Below, piece by piece: positions 1 to 6,437 of a DNA stretch of 8,692 nt; position 1 is the stretch's first letter; each line of letters opens with the position of its first letter. The DNA is from Gelidibacter sp035515035 (GTDB taxonomy: Bacteria > Bacteroidota > Bacteroidia > Flavobacteriales > Flavobacteriaceae): NCBI RefSeq assembly GCF_035515035.1, contig NZ_DATJCA010000052.1:1-8692 (forward strand), read 5' to 3'. A program made the position numbers and the translations under genes. Under the pieces are notes generated by a model, which did not search any database, was not told where the DNA came from, and saw only the letters and a list, made by a program, of their open reading frames with translations.

Positions 1-790
1 CGAATTTCTCATGAAGGGCATTGAACTTGCCAACGACTGTGATCTCAAATTTAAAAGCAGTAAAAATCAACGTCTACTCGTTGAACTCACTTTAATGCAG
101 CTTGCCTCTATCACTTTTGATGGAGAAAAAAAAAATAGCAGTCACTACATAATTCCAGCGTCCTATTTTAAGGCTAAAGGTATTACTCCGATTGCAGTAA
201 CTCTTCCTAAAAAAGAGGCCCCCATAAGTAACACCGTTGCTGAACCTATAGAAGCCCGTACTATAGCGCAGGAAAAACCAAATGTTTTAGTCCAGCCAGT
301 GGTTCCTAAAATCGATTTGAAACCTGATCCGAAACGCACTTCCGGTCTTTCTCTAAAAAGTATTAGGGCTAAAAAAGAACATCTCATCAAACAAATGGAG
401 GTCGTCATTGACCCCAATGATTTACCAAAAGAAGATTTCACACCTGAAGCCTTTCATAAAGCTTGGGAGGATTACGTTAAATCCTTAGATCAAAAAGGAG
501 AGAAAATCATGGTGTCAATTTTGGAAATGAGCAAGCCCAAATTAAAAGGTACAGAAATACAAGTGGAATTCCCTAATGAGTCCCTTAAAATTGAGTTGGA
601 ACGTGCGCAGTTTCCATTGATGGAACATCTCAGAAAAGCAGTTAAGAATTATGATCTAACTTTACATGTTGAGGTCAATGAGGAAGCCGCAAAACAATAT
701 GCCTTTACACCCTTGGACAAATACGAGAAATTAAAAGAGAAAAACCCAAATATTGAACTTTTAAGAAAAACCTTTGGACTGGATATTTAA
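1..790 (+). CDS. dnaX: DNA polymerase III subunit gamma/tau, C-terminal part (5' truncated by window edge)
   Basis: This is the 3' portion of dnaX, the ATPase subunit of the clamp loader that places the sliding clamp on DNA and, as tau, ties the loader to polymerase. The frame is open from base 2 (Glu-Phe-Leu before the Met at 11), so that Met is internal and the true start lies left of the window; 262 residues are visible. Residues 1-40 (ending LVELTLMQLASITFDG) match the end of the collar/oligomerisation domain, where 'VELxLMQLA' is characteristic. A low-complexity Pro/Lys/Glu linker follows (about residues 58-120), then a flavobacterial-type tau tail (about 121-262) with TPEAFHKAWEDYV, MVSILEMSKPKLKG and the ending LRKTFGLDI. 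The ATPase domain is outside the window. A ten-A run at 126-135, exactly at the collar/tail boundary, may cause slippage (separate entry). The gene ends in TAA at 788-790; no hairpin terminator follows. The family call is from recognised sequence pattern and is confident. Confidence 0.92.
   Translation, partial: EFLMKGIELANDCDLKFKSSKNQRLLVELTLMQLASITFDGEKKNSSHYIIPASYFKAKGITPIAVTLPKKEAPISNTVAEPIEARTIAQEKPNVLVQPVVPKIDLKPDPKRTSGLSLKSIRAKKEHLIKQMEVVIDPNDLPKEDFTPEAFHKAWEDYVKSLDQKGEKIMVSILEMSKPKLKGTEIQVEFPNESLKIELERAQFPLMEHLRKAVKNYDLTLHVEVNEEAAKQYAFTPLDKYEKLKEKNPNIELLRKTFGLDI
126..138 (+). other. A10 slippery run with immediate -1 stop inside dnaX (candidate gamma-producing site)
   Basis: Ten consecutive A residues (126-135) are read in frame as GAA AAA AAA AAT. 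In the -1 frame (or after one extra A in the RNA) the codon after the run is TAG (136-138). In the +1 frame (or after one lost A) the reading is ATA GCA GTC ACT ACA TAA, stopping at 150-152. Either slip would release a protein ending just after the collar domain, which is where gamma ends in bacteria that make both forms. Established: E. coli dnaX uses a -1 ribosomal frameshift at A AAA AAG, and Thermus dnaX uses transcriptional slippage on an A run. No strong stem-loop lies within about 10 bases downstream (the nearest small one is TTACT/AGTAA at 183-200), so transcriptional slippage is the more likely mechanism. The role is inferred; GGAG at 122-125 is adjacent but its spacing is not that of the E. 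coli stimulator. Confidence 0.5.
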
Positions 791-888
791 TTTAAAAACT
801 CATCTACACAACAGATACAACGCTCAAAGATAAGTGGCAAAACTTAGATGGTTTTAGAAACCTTGCGTCTTTAAAAAACTTACGACAT

Positions 889-1449
889 ATGAAAAACTCC
901 CTTCTATTACTTGCTTTAATTTCAATTGTTTGTTTGAGTTGTGATGGCCGACAAACAAAGAAAGAAGCTTTAGAGCGCGCAATTTCTGAATTCAATTTAA
1001 AGAATACCAAATCGGAAATGGTCAGCTATCATCCTGAAGCTTATGTTGAAATAGTAACAGATACCCTTATTTCAAACGGTATGAATGTTCATATCAAAAA
1101 CTACTCGCTTTTAGACGAACAAATTCTGATTTCAAATACATCAGATGCCACTTCCAAAGAAGTCAAATATCAACGTGTATTCGAATCTGAAATCAGAATT
1201 TCAAAAGCATCTAAAGATATTTTAAGCACCCATATTTCTGCTAAACAATTTAAAACTATGGATCCTGACCGTTTCTGGGATCATGCTACTTTACAGCATG
1301 TCTGGGTAAATCAGGAACTCTCAACCGAAGTCGCTATTAAATTGGATATTTCTTTCATCAATCCTAAAAACAATGCGTTTAAATTGTTCAGAATGTCCAT
1401 TGATGGTTTTGGGAAACAAACTCTTAATTTAATTGATGAACGCGGTTAG
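889..1449 (+). CDS. Putative lipoprotein of unknown function
   Basis: This gene encodes a 186-residue exported lipoprotein. The N-terminus is a short lipoprotein signal: MKNS, a hydrophobic core (LLLLALISIV), then C-L-S-Cys18, so Cys18 is the likely lipidated residue. Position -3 is Cys15, which is not canonical; Cys15 itself is not a good lipidation site because Val precedes it. A lysine/glutamate-rich helix (about 21-37) follows, then a beta-rich region starting with HPEAYVEIVTDTLISNGMNV (about 48-67). The rest, with RFWDHATLQHVWVNQE at about 128-143, looks like one compact domain. I do not recognise a function. It resembles conserved small flavobacterial lipoproteins, possibly the DUF4738 group, but that is from memory and unverified. 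ATG 889 is chosen because the signal peptide must be N-terminal; the frame is also open back to 796 but has no start codon there. It lies 98 bases after dnaX and 65 before miaE and could share a transcript with either. Confidence 0.72.
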   Translation: MKNSLLLLALISIVCLSCDGRQTKKEALERAISEFNLKNTKSEMVSYHPEAYVEIVTDTLISNGMNVHIKNYSLLDEQILISNTSDATSKEVKYQRVFESEIRISKASKDILSTHISAKQFKTMDPDRFWDHATLQHVWVNQELSTEVAIKLDISFINPKNNAFKLFRMSIDGFGKQTLNLIDERG

Positions 1450-1514
1450 ATAAAATGAAATTAAAAATCGATACGGATTAAAAAATAAACCTCAGGGTTT
1501 TAAACTTTTAAATT

Positions 1515-2096
1515 ATGCTTGGATTAAAATTACCTACGGACCCACGTTGGGTCAACATTGTTGAAAAGAATATTGAAGACATCTTAACAGATCATGCTTA
1601 CTGCGAACAAAAAGCAACAAGTACAGCTATTTCTTTAATTGTCAGTTTTCCTGAATATACAGAGTTAGTGCAAGAAATGGTTGCTTTGGTCAAAGAAGAA
1701 ATCAGCCATTTTAAAATGGTGCACGATAAAATTATCGAAAACGGTTGGACACTTGGGAGAGATCGAAAGGATGACTATGTCGTTCAATTGCTTAAGTTTT
1801 TCCCAAAAGGTGGAAGTAGAACCACACAATTGGTCCATAGACTGCTCTATGCAGCATTAATTGAAGCCAGAAGCTGTGAACGTTTCCGACTGCTTTCAGA
1901 AGAATTACAAGATAAAGAATTAGCTGAATTCTACAGGAAATTAATGGTGAGTGAAGCAAATCATTATACCATGTTTTTAGGATTTGCCAGACAATATGGT
2001 GATCGACAGGAAGTAGATAAGAAATGGAATGAACTTTTGGAGTATGAAGCGGAAATAATGACAAACCTGAGTATAGGTGAAACGATCCATGGATAG
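1515..2096 (+). CDS. miaE: tRNA-(ms[2]io[6]A)-hydroxylase (MiaE)
   Basis: MiaE is a non-haem di-iron monooxygenase that hydroxylates the isopentenyl side chain of 2-methylthio-N6-isopentenyladenosine at tRNA position 37, using O2; it acts after MiaA and MiaB. The 193-residue protein is the usual length and all-helical. The ferritin-like iron ligands are all visible: Glu31 (in HAYCEQKA), Glu62 and His65 (EEISHFK), Glu117 (LIEARSCERF) and Glu147 with His150 (SEANHYT). The N-terminus LGLKLPTDPRWVNIVEKN is typical of the family, which supports ATG 1515. It is the last + strand gene before a strand switch; a strong hairpin terminator lies about 50 bases past its stop (2147-2183). An upstream promoter could not be identified in the 65-base gap; a weak AAACC/GGTTT hairpin lies there at about 1489-1502. 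The MiaE call is confident, and it implies an organism that meets oxygen. Confidence 0.95.
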   Translation: MLGLKLPTDPRWVNIVEKNIEDILTDHAYCEQKATSTAISLIVSFPEYTELVQEMVALVKEEISHFKMVHDKIIENGWTLGRDRKDDYVVQLLKFFPKGGSRTTQLVHRLLYAALIEARSCERFRLLSEELQDKELAEFYRKLMVSEANHYTMFLGFARQYGDRQEVDKKWNELLEYEAEIMTNLSIGETIHG

Positions 2097-2146
2097 GCAC
2101 TTATGAACCCTACCTAAATTGATGCACAAAGCAAACTCTAAAAAGC

Positions 2147-2183
2147 AAAAAGCTCCAAAATGAATGGAGCTTTGTTCTTTTTA
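2147..2183. terminator. Bidirectional rho-independent terminator between miaE and the outer-membrane protein gene
   Basis: A perfect 9-bp stem, AAAGCTCCA at 2149-2157 and TGGAGCTTT at 2165-2173, encloses a 7-base loop. On the + strand it is followed by TTTGTTCTTTTT; on the minus strand the stem is followed by TTTTTGCTTTTTA. It lies between the converging stops of miaE (2096) and the beta-barrel gene (2197), so it can end transcription from both sides. Confidence 0.85.
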
Positions 2184-2196
2184 TATTTATTCGGTA

Positions 2197-2724
2197 TTAA
2201 AGTCTGTAAGTAAATCCAAATTGCATCACACCTTGTGTGGCTTTAAGATTCAATTCTTCATCAAATACGTTCGAAATCCCGTATAGATAACGGAAATCGA
2301 CGCCAAACTCATCGGTTATCATATATTCAGCAAATCCCACACCTGAGAAAACAAGGTTTTTAAATCCGTCCTGATGCTTATGGATTTTTAAACCCAATTG
2401 TGGTCCAACCCCAACCTTAAATCCACCAAAAACAGTGTAGTTCAATATGACTGGTAAATTCAGGTAATCCGTTTTATAATATTGTAAATTGGCGCCTTCT
2501 GGAGAATATTGTAATTCTGTCATAAGGGCCAAATTTTCGGTCAATCCAAAATCTACAAAAGCACCAAACACAAAACCAATTCTATGTGGATTGGGACGAA
2601 TACCGTCAACTTCATAATCCATATTAGAGACATTGGCGGCAAAATGTACCCCGTAATTAATATCTTGAGAGAATGAGACCGTTGTAATTCCTACAATAAG
2701 TAAAAGAGTAAATAGTTTTTTCAT
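2197..2724 (-). CDS. Outer membrane beta-barrel protein (PorT/OMP_b-brl_2-like)
   Basis: This 175-residue protein is predicted to be a small outer-membrane beta barrel. The N-terminus is a Sec signal peptide (MKKLFTLLLIVGITTVSFSQ, cleavage near residue 19-20). The mature part alternates hydrophobic and polar residues in strands separated by short turns: GVHFAANVSNMDYEV, IGFVFGAFVDFGLTENLALM, TELQYSPEGANLQYY, LNLPVILNYTVFGGFKVGVGPQLGLK. It ends with the strand QGVMQFGFTYRL. The motif 'YLNLPVILNY...FKVGVGPQLGL' is a hallmark of the Bacteroidota outer membrane protein beta-barrel domain family. Such proteins are abundant and mostly of unknown function, so no ligand or partner is assigned. It lies downstream of ppx in the same orientation with a 93-base gap containing a probable ppx terminator, so it is likely a separate transcription unit; no confident promoter was found. 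ATG 2722-2724 is fixed by the signal peptide. Confidence 0.85.
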   Translation of the reverse strand: MKKLFTLLLIVGITTVSFSQDINYGVHFAANVSNMDYEVDGIRPNPHRIGFVFGAFVDFGLTENLALMTELQYSPEGANLQYYKTDYLNLPVILNYTVFGGFKVGVGPQLGLKIHKHQDGFKNLVFSGVGFAEYMITDEFGVDFRYLYGISNVFDEELNLKATQGVMQFGFTYRL

Positions 2725-2791
2725 AATTCTTGATTTGAGGCTGTGAATATATATTGAAAATTATTATTCCAATGAAATATTAGATATGTAA

Positions 2792-2819
2792 CAATAAAAA
2801 GAAGATAAACGGCTATCTT
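2792..2819 (-). terminator. Probable weak rho-independent terminator at the end of ppx
   Basis: On the minus strand a 6-bp perfect stem (AAGATA at 2819-2814 with TATCTT at 2807-2802) surrounds a 6-base loop and is followed by CTTTTTATTG. The stem starts inside the ppx stop codon (2818-2820). It is AT-rich with a single G-C pair, so termination is probably incomplete. Confidence 0.45.
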
Positions 2820-3726
2820 ATACCAAGTTTATACTTGATACCGTACCAAAGTAGACACTTTTAATAATTCCATCAGAAAGCCCAATTTTTGGAACGTAAA
2901 TATACTTGGCGTTACTCCACTTCATGGCAGAAAGATAGATTCTAGTGGCGGGTATAATTACGTCGGCCCTATCTTGGTTAAGGTCTAATTCTGTAATACG
3001 CTCTTCATAACTGTAGGTTTGGAGCATGTTATAGTATGAGGTTAAATAGAAATATGTCAGTGGTTTGCCTGCTGCCCTGCCTGAAATCTTAAAGATTTTA
3101 TTAATGTTTCCACCAGATCCCAAGAGGTCAATTTTTTCATAGCCTTTGGTATTTTGTTTGATCCACCCTTCCAATTCCAACCAGACTTCCTTTTGAACAA
3201 TGTCATTCAACAATCTTACCGTTCCTATTTTAAACGATTTTGAAGCGGCAGTTTGTCCCTGATGAATCACAGAAAATTCAGAGCTTCCACCACCCACATC
3301 CACATATAAATATGTTTTACCCGGATCTATATAACTGTTCAAATCTGTAGCAGCGATAATGGCGGCTTCTTCTTCGCCATCAATAACATCGATTTTTATT
3401 TTGGCTTGTTTTTTAATGAGCTTTACAATATCGTCACCATTTTCAGCTTCACGCATGGCGGAGGTGGCACACGCTTTATAGGTCACAACCTTATGGGAAG
3501 CCATGAGCAATTTAAATGCGTTCATGGTGTCTACCAAACGCAACTCATTTTCTTTAGAAATCCTTCGATTCAAAAATACATCCGCACCTAACCGAATTGG
3601 GACCCGTACCAATGAGCTTTTTCTAAAAAGGGTTGGCTTTCCTTTTTGTTCAATTATATTTGAAATAAGCAAGCGTACCGCGTTGGAACCAATGTCAATA
3701 GCCGCATATTTTTTAATGGTCAACAT
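2818..3726 (-). CDS. ppx: Exopolyphosphatase, Ppx/GppA family
   Basis: Ppx removes terminal phosphate from long-chain inorganic polyphosphate; the family belongs to the actin/Hsp70/hexokinase ATPase fold. The 302-residue protein has the expected motifs in order: phosphate-binding loop AAIDIGSNAVRLL (8-20), ACATSAMREAENGDD (85-99), the GEEEA segment with the putative catalytic Glu (117-121), the second phosphate loop DVGGGSSEF (143-151), GSGGNINKI (203-211) and GLSDGI (282-287). It is the short two-domain form and lacks the C-terminal HD-type extension of the roughly 510-residue E. coli enzyme. GppA-type hydrolysis of pppGpp cannot be excluded from sequence, but adjacency to ppk1 favours polyphosphate as substrate. 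Its ATG (3724-3726) begins 3 bases after the ppk1 stop (TAA 3730-3732), indicating translational coupling and co-expression. A probable weak terminator overlaps its own stop codon. Confidence 0.92.
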   Translation of the reverse strand: MLTIKKYAAIDIGSNAVRLLISNIIEQKGKPTLFRKSSLVRVPIRLGADVFLNRRISKENELRLVDTMNAFKLLMASHKVVTYKACATSAMREAENGDDIVKLIKKQAKIKIDVIDGEEEAAIIAATDLNSYIDPGKTYLYVDVGGGSSEFSVIHQGQTAASKSFKIGTVRLLNDIVQKEVWLELEGWIKQNTKGYEKIDLLGSGGNINKIFKISGRAAGKPLTYFYLTSYYNMLQTYSYEERITELDLNQDRADVIIPATRIYLSAMKWSNAKYIYVPKIGLSDGIIKSVYFGTVSSINLV

Positions 3727-3729
3727 AGT

Positions 3730-5790
3730 TTAATCTTGTAGTTTATTGGCATAATAATTATAGATCTCAAATTGTGACCTTACCTTTGGCAAATTATTAC
3801 GTCTGTATTTATTTTCATGAGTGCCACACAATAATCGCGCCTTTACATTGTCATTCCAAGCAATATGAAAAACGTCCAAAAGCTCATTTTTAATGTCTTG
3901 GTCGTAAATAGGACAGGTGACTTCTACCCTATTTTCAATATTTCTTGACATCCAATCTGCTGAAGAAATATAAATTTTCGGATCACCATTATTACAAAAT
4001 ACCAATAACCTGGTGTGTTCCAAAAATTTATCAATGATACTGATGACCTCTATATTTTCGCTCATGCCTTTAATTCCGGGAACCAAGCAACAAATCCCTC
4101 TAACGATCATCTGTATCTTTACACCTGCTCTACTGGCTTCATAAAGCTTATCCACCATCATATAACTTGAAAGACTGTTAAGTTTTAGTTTTATATACGC
4201 GGGTTTGCCATTTTTGACGTTTTCTATTTCAGTATCAATAAGTTTAAACAATTTCGTTTTAGTGTAATGTGGCGAAACTATAATGTGCTTATATCTAAAA
4301 ATGCGATAATTGGTTTCGAAAAAATCAAATACTTTGACCACATCTTTCAAGATTCTTTGGTCTGATGTAAATAAGGTATAATCCGTGTATAACGTAGCGG
4401 TGGATTCGTTAAAATTGCCAGTACTTAAAAATCCGTAACGTTTAATTTTATTGTTTTCCTCTCGTTCAATGACGCACATCTTGCTATGTACTTTGAGACC
4501 TTTAACACCAAACAGAAGATTGATACCATCTGCCTGCATTTGCTCGGCATAATCAATATTTGCCTGTTCATCAAAACGTGCCTGCAACTCGATAGCTACA
4601 GTTACTTTTTTTCCGTTTTTAGCGGCATTGATCAGGGAACTGGCCACGTGTGAAATTTGTGCCAATCGATAAATGGTAATCTTTATATTTTTCACTTTAG
4701 GATCTAAGGCTGCTTCCCTTAAGAATTTGACAATATAGGAAAACGTCTGATAAGGGGTATGCAACAAATAATCCTTTTTAGCGATATTATGAAAAATACT
4801 CGTCTCTAAACTTAGTCCTTTAATTGGGAGCGGTTCTATTTTTTCATACAGCAAATCTGTTCTTCCCAAACTTGGAAAATCCATGTAATCGCGTCTGTTA
4901 TGGTATCGTCCACCAGGAATAACGCTGTCTTTGGCATCTATGCCCATCATGCTCATGAGTAACAATAACGTTTCGTCATCTATGGTTTTATCATAAACAA
5001 ATCTTACAGGCTCTCCTATTTGTCGGTGTTTAACGCTATCTGAAATCTTTTCTATAAAACTCTTGCTCAGATCACTCTCAAAATCCAATTCGCCATCACG
5101 TGTGATTTTGATCATGTGGGCTGACACGGATTCATATTTAAAAATATTGAAAATATCATTCAGGCAGTACCGCAATAAATCATCCATCAAAATGATATAA
5201 TTGTCGGGGCCTTTTTTTGGCAACACCACAAACCGATCCAAGGTTTTAGGAATTTCAATAAGAGCAAATTGCTTTTTCTGGTTGCTGAATACCATTTTAA
5301 CGGCCAGATACGCAGCACTATCCTTTAAGGTTGGTAACTTCACCAATTCACTCAAAATAATAATTACCAATGCAGGACTTACACGCTGGATAAAATAGTT
5401 TTTTATAAACTTGTGCTGTGATTCGTCAATTTGTGTTTCATTGACGATATGGATATTTTTATCTTCCAACCGTTTGTGAATGGTTGCCAAGATCTCGAGG
5501 CTATCACTTTGTTGCTTAATGACAATTTGTGTGATAATTTCCAATAATTCGCCAGCTGAAATCCCTCCCAACTCGCTTTTACCAGTTTTTCCAGCTTCAT
5601 CAATACGTTTGACCGTGGCGTATCTCACCTTAAAAAACTCATCTAAGTTATTGGAGAAAATACCCAAAAAGCGAAGGCGCTCAATAAGCGGGACCGTTTC
5701 GTCTTCAGCTTCCTGTAGAACGCGTTCGTTAAACTGTAACCAACTTAATTCTCTATTGATGTATGTATTGGAATTGATGTCTTTTATCAT
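3730..5790 (-). CDS. ppk1: Polyphosphate kinase 1
   Basis: PPK1 reversibly transfers the gamma-phosphate of ATP onto a growing polyphosphate chain through a phosphohistidine intermediate. Starting at ATG 5788-5790 the protein has 686 residues, close to the 688 of E. coli PPK. The N-terminal domain has YINRELSWLQFNERVLQEA (10-28) and FLGIFSNNLDEFFKVR (41-56), the latter contributing to nucleotide binding. The two phospholipase-D-like catalytic domains follow, with Arg375 (TIYRLAQ), Arg405 (ELQARFDEQAN), the phosphorylated His435 (KVHSKMCV) and His592 (EHTRLLVF). With this start these four fall on the same numbers as in E. coli. The C-terminus contains YISSADWMSRNIENRVEVTCPI. The frame is open 10 codons further upstream to a TTG at 5818-5820, but that codon overlaps the likely -7 promoter element, so the ATG is preferred. 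It is followed directly by ppx. Family call is very confident. Confidence 0.97.
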   Translation of the reverse strand: MIKDINSNTYINRELSWLQFNERVLQEAEDETVPLIERLRFLGIFSNNLDEFFKVRYATVKRIDEAGKTGKSELGGISAGELLEIITQIVIKQQSDSLEILATIHKRLEDKNIHIVNETQIDESQHKFIKNYFIQRVSPALVIIILSELVKLPTLKDSAAYLAVKMVFSNQKKQFALIEIPKTLDRFVVLPKKGPDNYIILMDDLLRYCLNDIFNIFKYESVSAHMIKITRDGELDFESDLSKSFIEKISDSVKHRQIGEPVRFVYDKTIDDETLLLLMSMMGIDAKDSVIPGGRYHNRRDYMDFPSLGRTDLLYEKIEPLPIKGLSLETSIFHNIAKKDYLLHTPYQTFSYIVKFLREAALDPKVKNIKITIYRLAQISHVASSLINAAKNGKKVTVAIELQARFDEQANIDYAEQMQADGINLLFGVKGLKVHSKMCVIEREENNKIKRYGFLSTGNFNESTATLYTDYTLFTSDQRILKDVVKVFDFFETNYRIFRYKHIIVSPHYTKTKLFKLIDTEIENVKNGKPAYIKLKLNSLSSYMMVDKLYEASRAGVKIQMIVRGICCLVPGIKGMSENIEVISIIDKFLEHTRLLVFCNNGDPKIYISSADWMSRNIENRVEVTCPIYDQDIKNELLDVFHIAWNDNVKARLLCGTHENKYRRNNLPKVRSQFEIYNYYANKLQD

Positions 5791-5817
5791 TAAGTGAGGA
5801 CTGAATTTAATCAAACA

Positions 5818-5848
5818 CAAATATATTCTATTTATAACTTAAAATAAA
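5818..5848 (-). promoter_or_regulatory. Candidate Bacteroidota-type promoter of ppk1-ppx
   Basis: On the minus strand TATATTTG (5825-5818) is an exact match to the Bacteroidota -7 consensus TAnnTTTG. A partial -33 element TTTA (5848-5845; consensus TTTG) lies 19 bases upstream, an accepted spacing. Transcription would begin at about 5811-5812, giving a leader of about 21 bases before ATG 5790. It therefore supports ppk1 having its own promoter downstream of the SixA-like gene. An 8-base match is expected by chance now and then in AT-rich DNA, so this stays a prediction. Confidence 0.55.
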
Positions 5849-5946
5849 GGCGTTGCACAAGATATACTTTCACTTTTGAACTCCTTCGTCAATGAAACGC
5901 ACAGCCACTTGTCCAAAACTCGCAGAACATCGTATGGACAGACCAT
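5839..5946 (-). other. Short 35-codon reading frame in a GC-elevated intergenic patch (doubtful gene or repeat)
   Basis: Between the SixA-like gene and ppk1, the minus strand has an ATG-to-TAA frame of 35 codons (ATG 5946-5944, stop 5841-5839). It reads MVCPYDVLRVLDK, then WLCVSLTKEFK, ending CATPLF. The patch at about 5861-5950 is roughly 44% G+C by hand count, clearly above the AT-rich bases that flank it on the ppk1 side. The start of the frame lies inside an inverted repeat (5929-5951), and its end overlaps the candidate ppk1 -33 element. I do not recognise a protein family. It could be a small peptide gene, a copy of a dispersed intergenic repeat, or chance. Confidence 0.25.
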
Positions 5947-5951
5947 ACGGT
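5929..5951. repeat. Inverted repeat directly after the SixA-like gene
   Basis: CGTATGG (5931-5937) and CCATACG (5943-5949) form a perfect 7-bp stem with a 5-base loop, extendable by T-G and A-T pairs to 5929/5951. On the minus strand it begins immediately after the stop codon of the SixA-like gene, but it is not followed by a T tract (ATGTTCTG follows), so it is not a classical terminator. It may stabilise the 3' end of the upstream message or be the end of a small repeat element. Confidence 0.6.
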
Positions 5952-6437
5952 TTATTTAAAATCCTTCGGTTTTAGGATCAGTTTCGTTTCACCTTGACTT
6001 ACCTGTTCCCATTGATTAACGTTAAACTCAATCATGACTAAACCTGAGGTTGGCAGATTGTCAATGTCTGCATCTCCAAAACTATTGGCCAAAGATGTAA
6101 ATGCATGGTTATGGCCAAATATCATGATTTTCTCCAAATCATTATCTAAAGATTTTATAAAGCGGCGCACTTGATTGCCCCCAAAATCATACAGATGCTT
6201 ATCAATAGTCAATAACTTCTTTTCCAAACCCAGATTATCCATAAACAGCTGACAGGTAGTTAGTGCACGGTTGGCAGGACTTGAGTAAATGGCCTCAGGA
6301 TTAAAATTATAAGCACCAAACGCCTTGGAAACTAAATTTGCATCAGTAAAACCTCGCTTACTTAAAGGACGGTTTAAATCACTGACATCGTGGTCCCAAG
6401 AGGATTTGGCATGCCTTACTAGTACAATTGTTTTCAT
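5952..6437 (-). CDS. sixA: SixA-like histidine phosphatase (phosphoglycerate mutase superfamily, branch 2)
   Basis: This 161-residue protein belongs to the histidine phosphatase superfamily, whose members use a phosphohistidine intermediate. The N-terminal catalytic motif is LVRHAKSSWD (6-15) with Arg8 and nucleophile His9. The second Arg is in YSSPANRALTT (Arg57), and the second His is in IFGHNHAF (His109). The short length and RHAKSSW motif are typical of the SixA group, named for E. coli SixA, which dephosphorylates histidine-phosphotransfer domains; the real substrate here is unknown and a small phosphorylated metabolite is possible. The start is taken at ATG 6435-6437 (MKTIVLVRHA), which places the catalytic motif at the usual distance; an in-frame ATG at 6456-6458 would add 7 residues. 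It lies upstream of ppk1 on the same strand, separated by 161 bases holding an inverted repeat and a ppk1 promoter candidate, so co-transcription is possible but not required. Confidence 0.85.
   Translation of the reverse strand: MKTIVLVRHAKSSWDHDVSDLNRPLSKRGFTDANLVSKAFGAYNFNPEAIYSSPANRALTTCQLFMDNLGLEKKLLTIDKHLYDFGGNQVRRFIKSLDNDLEKIMIFGHNHAFTSLANSFGDADIDNLPTSGLVMIEFNVNQWEQVSQGETKLILKPKDFK

Noticed and set aside
163..441. 92-codon minus-strand frame opposite dnaX
   Set aside because: Antisense shadow of the Lys/Pro-rich linker; no recognisable domain.
796..888. In-frame open sequence upstream of the lipoprotein ATG (ends NLDGFRNLASLKNLRH)
   Set aside because: It has no start codon, and any extension would bury the lipoprotein signal; most likely chance, though it reads oddly protein-like.
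1792..2100. 102-codon minus-strand frame opposite miaE
   Set aside because: Shadow of a confidently identified gene with intact iron ligands; no family features of its own.
2756..2763. TAATTTTC on the minus strand as -7 element of the outer-membrane protein gene
   Set aside because: It matches TAnnTTTG except the last base, but the nearest TTG upstream is 28 bases away, too far for a -33 element.
5212..5218. Seven-A run (minus strand) within ppk1 as a second slippery site
   Set aside because: Seven-base A runs are common in AT-rich genes; it lies inside a conserved domain with no sense in truncation at that point.
5480..5797. 105-codon + strand frame opposite ppk1
   Set aside because: Antisense shadow of the conserved PPK1 N-terminal domain.
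5788..5820. TTG start giving a 696-residue PPK1
   Set aside because: The TTG overlaps the -7 promoter element, and the extra 10 residues are outside the conserved family N-terminus; ATG 5790 fits better.
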